Positions 43,660-45,106 of a stretch of DNA of 45,106 bases are shown here, in pieces (the first letter of the stretch is position 1; each line of letters starts with the position of its first letter). The DNA comes from Prevotella sp. (GTDB taxonomy: Bacteria; Bacteroidota; Bacteroidia; Bacteroidales; Bacteroidaceae): contig JAGCPK010000079.1 of NCBI GenBank assembly GCA_017965725.1, positions 1 through 45,106 on the forward strand. The letters are read 5' to 3'. The position numbers were made by a program, and so were the translations under genes. Below the pieces are notes generated by a model, which searched no databases, was not told where the DNA came from, and saw only the letters and a program-made list of their open reading frames with translations.

Positions 43660-43735
43660 ACTCTTTCTATTTTAGAAGATAGGCTCACAAGACTCATTCT
43701 TCGCTTGAGCTCAATGGGTCGACCCTTTGTGTTCA

Positions 43736-44371
43736 TTATCCGATATACGCCAATATGACATTGGCCGCTTCTTCCTCGGTCTTGCCATCCATCTTGATGA
43801 CCAGATCATAGTTGCGAGTGTCGTAGCGCGAGGTGTGGGCATTGTTCTTCAGATATTCCTCTCGCATCTCATCTACTTCCTTGATAATCTTCTTAGCTTC
43901 CTTCTCGCTAATGCCCCGCTTTTCCATAATACGGTTCATGCGATACTCCATAGAAGCCTGAATGAGTATGTTCAGACTATTTGGATAGCCATTCAAAGCG
44001 AAGAAGGCAGAGCGGCCGGCTATGACGCACGACTCCTCAATGGCGATTTCTTGTAAGATTTCCTTTTCGGCTTTCAGCACAGCCTCGGAGGTCACGTGTT
44101 TCTTTTTTCCCTCGTCATAATAATCGAAAGAATTAGCTGCATCTTCTCCAAGAATCAACACTCGTTTAATATCTTCCCACCAGCTACGGTAATTGCCTTT
44201 CAGATGCTCAATCTGTTCTGATGTCATATTAAACTTCTCTTCCAAAGGTTTAGTAAGCGCCTTGTCGTAATATGGCACGCCCAGCTTTTCGGCTAAGATA
44301 CGACCAACAGTGCGACCGCCACTACCCAACTCACGATTAATAGTGATAACAAATTTATCGTTTTTATTCAT
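43736..44371 (-). CDS. Cytidylate-kinase-like family protein
   Basis: The 211-residue cytosolic protein begins FVITINRELGSGGRTVGR (8-25), a P-loop of the cytidylate-kinase-like type (Pfam Cytidylate_kin2). This group is distinct from the housekeeping Cmk, and many members sit beside unrelated genes with no proven substrate. The C-terminal half is rich in Lys and Glu. The ATG at 44371 is chosen, as earlier codons would add an unlike extension. It follows the iron-sulfur subunit gene by 84 bases, separated by a hairpin. Confidence 0.85.
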   Translation of the reverse strand: MNKNDKFVITINRELGSGGRTVGRILAEKLGVPYYDKALTKPLEEKFNMTSEQIEHLKGNYRSWWEDIKRVLILGEDAANSFDYYDEGKKKHVTSEAVLKAEKEILQEIAIEESCVIAGRSAFFALNGYPNSLNILIQASMEYRMNRIMEKRGISEKEAKKIIKEVDEMREEYLKNNAHTSRYDTRNYDLVIKMDGKTEEEAANVILAYIG

Positions 44372-44411
44372 AATATTTATAATTATAGTATAGCCTGTAT
44401 TATTATATAAA

Positions 44412-44442
44412 GGTAGTGGGGGCATGATAGGTGCCCCCACTA
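44412..44442. terminator. Perfect 12-bp hairpin after the iron-sulfur subunit gene
   Basis: GTAGTGGGGGCA and TGCCCCCACTAC flank a seven-base loop. The T-tract on the minus strand is weak (CTTTATATAA), so it may be a terminator, an attenuator or a 3-prime stabilising hairpin for the Fe-S subunit transcript. Confidence 0.65.
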
Positions 44443-44455
44443 CAGATATACAATC

Positions 44456-45106
44456 TTAGTCAGCCAATTTGGCCTTGATGAACTCGCGGTTCAGGCGGGC
44501 GATGTTGGCGATGGTCTCGTTCTTCGGACAGACAGCTTCGCAAGCACGGGTGTTGGTGCAGTTACCAAAGCCAGCCTCTTCCATAGCGAGCATCATAGCC
44601 TTCGCACGTTTGGCAGCCTCAATACGTCCCTGGGGAAGCAGAGCGAGTTGAGATACCTTCGAACTAACGAACAGCATGGCTGAGCCGTTCTTACATGCAG
44701 CGACGCAAGCGCCACAACCGATGCAAGATGCGCAGTCCATAGCCTCGTCAGCATCTTCCTTCGGAATGAGGATAGCGTTAGCATCCTGAGCCTGACCAGT
44801 GCGGATGGTGGTGTAACCACCTGCCTGGATAATCTTATCGAAAGCATTGCGGTCAACCATACAGTCCTTAATCACTGGGAAGGCTGCAGAGCGCCAAGGC
44901 TCAACGGTAATCACGTCACCATCGTTGAAACGACGCATATACAACTGACAGGTAGTAGCACCACGCTCGGTGAGTCCGTGAGGCGTACCGTTGATGTAGA
45001 GTGAGCACATACCGCAGATACCCTCGCGGCAGTCGTGGTCGAATACGAAGGGCTCCTTGCCTTCGTTGATGAGCTCCTCGTTCAGGATGTCAAGCATCTC
45101 GAGGAA
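44456..45106 (-). CDS. Succinate dehydrogenase/fumarate reductase iron-sulfur subunit (partial, 5' end beyond the window)
   Basis: The frame is open to the last base of the window; 216 C-terminal residues are present. The [2Fe-2S] cysteines appear in [10 protein letters not shown] and TTCQLY, and the C-terminal domain has [14 protein letters not shown] and CEAVCPK for the [4Fe-4S] and [3Fe-4S] clusters. It carries electrons between the flavoprotein and membrane subunits; in anaerobic Bacteroidetes the enzyme works mainly as fumarate reductase in succinate formation. The other subunit genes are expected just outside the window, upstream on the minus strand. Confidence 0.95.
   Translation of the reverse strand, partial: FLEMLDILNEELINEGKEPFVFDHDCREGICGMCSLYINGTPHGLTERGATTCQLYMRRFNDGDVITVEPWRSAAFPVIKDCMVDRNAFDKIIQAGGYTTIRTGQAQDANAILIPKEDADEAMDCASCIGCGACVAACKNGSAMLFVSSKVSQLALLPQGRIEAAKRAKAMMLAMEEAGFGNCTNTRACEAVCPKNETIANIARLNREFIKAKLAD

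Overview
The window looks like a chromosomal stretch of a Bacteroidales bacterium, most likely a Prevotella-type gut or rumen organism. The reasons are a SusC/SusD pair, several secreted glycosidases (two GH92, GH28, GH43, GH30), near absence of Shine-Dalgarno sites, and about 19 copies of the Bacteroidetes promoter -7 element TAnnTTTG, usually just ahead of a start codon and often with TTTG about 20 bp further up. No rRNA, tRNA, CRISPR array, insertion sequence or phage gene was recognised. Genes are tightly packed and no gene-free stretch exceeds 300 bases.
Layout. 1-6 kb holds housekeeping genes: a partial membrane protein, a small unknown protein, an LD-carboxypeptidase homologue lacking its catalytic Ser and His, an alanine/sodium symporter, a LOG-family protein, and a flavodiiron protein downstream of a PfkB sugar kinase. 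6-13 kb holds an M16 peptidase and a two-gene alpha-mannosidase operon, whose second gene fuses a histidine acid phosphatase to GH92. 13-15 kb holds queC and a beta-lactamase-fold lipoprotein. 15-22 kb is a pectin-type locus: GH28, SusC and SusD in one transcription unit, with a divergent PfkB kinase. 22-30 kb holds an apparent operon of a GPH symporter, GH43, a sigma factor and a membrane-anchored PotD-like protein, divergent from an acetylesterase plus a second GPH symporter. 30-34 kb holds a Spy-like small secreted protein, an MscS channel, a carboxylesterase and a YfiH-type protein. 34-40 kb is a six-gene minus-strand operon: acid phosphatase, GH30 (apparent frameshift in its signal-peptide region), DUF2461, an intact S66 LD-carboxypeptidase, a uracil-DNA-glycosylase-like protein and MurQ. 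It joins murein recycling to glycan degradation. 40-45 kb holds an acyltransferase, two EamA transporters, a SIMPL protein, a cytidylate-kinase-like protein and the end of the fumarate reductase/succinate dehydrogenase iron-sulfur subunit gene.
How the genes fit together. The secreted glycosidases and esterases would cut and deacetylate plant pectin, hemicellulose and arabinogalactan and mannose-bearing glycans. SusC/SusD and the GPH symporters would import the products, and the PfkB kinases would phosphorylate them. The most unusual signals are: degenerate tandem heptanucleotide arrays of about four units at promoters and inside coding sequence; a 22-bp palindromic repeat exactly at a domain junction of a GH92 enzyme; the S66 pseudoenzyme; the phosphatase-GH92 fusion; and the sigma factor/anchored PotD pair.
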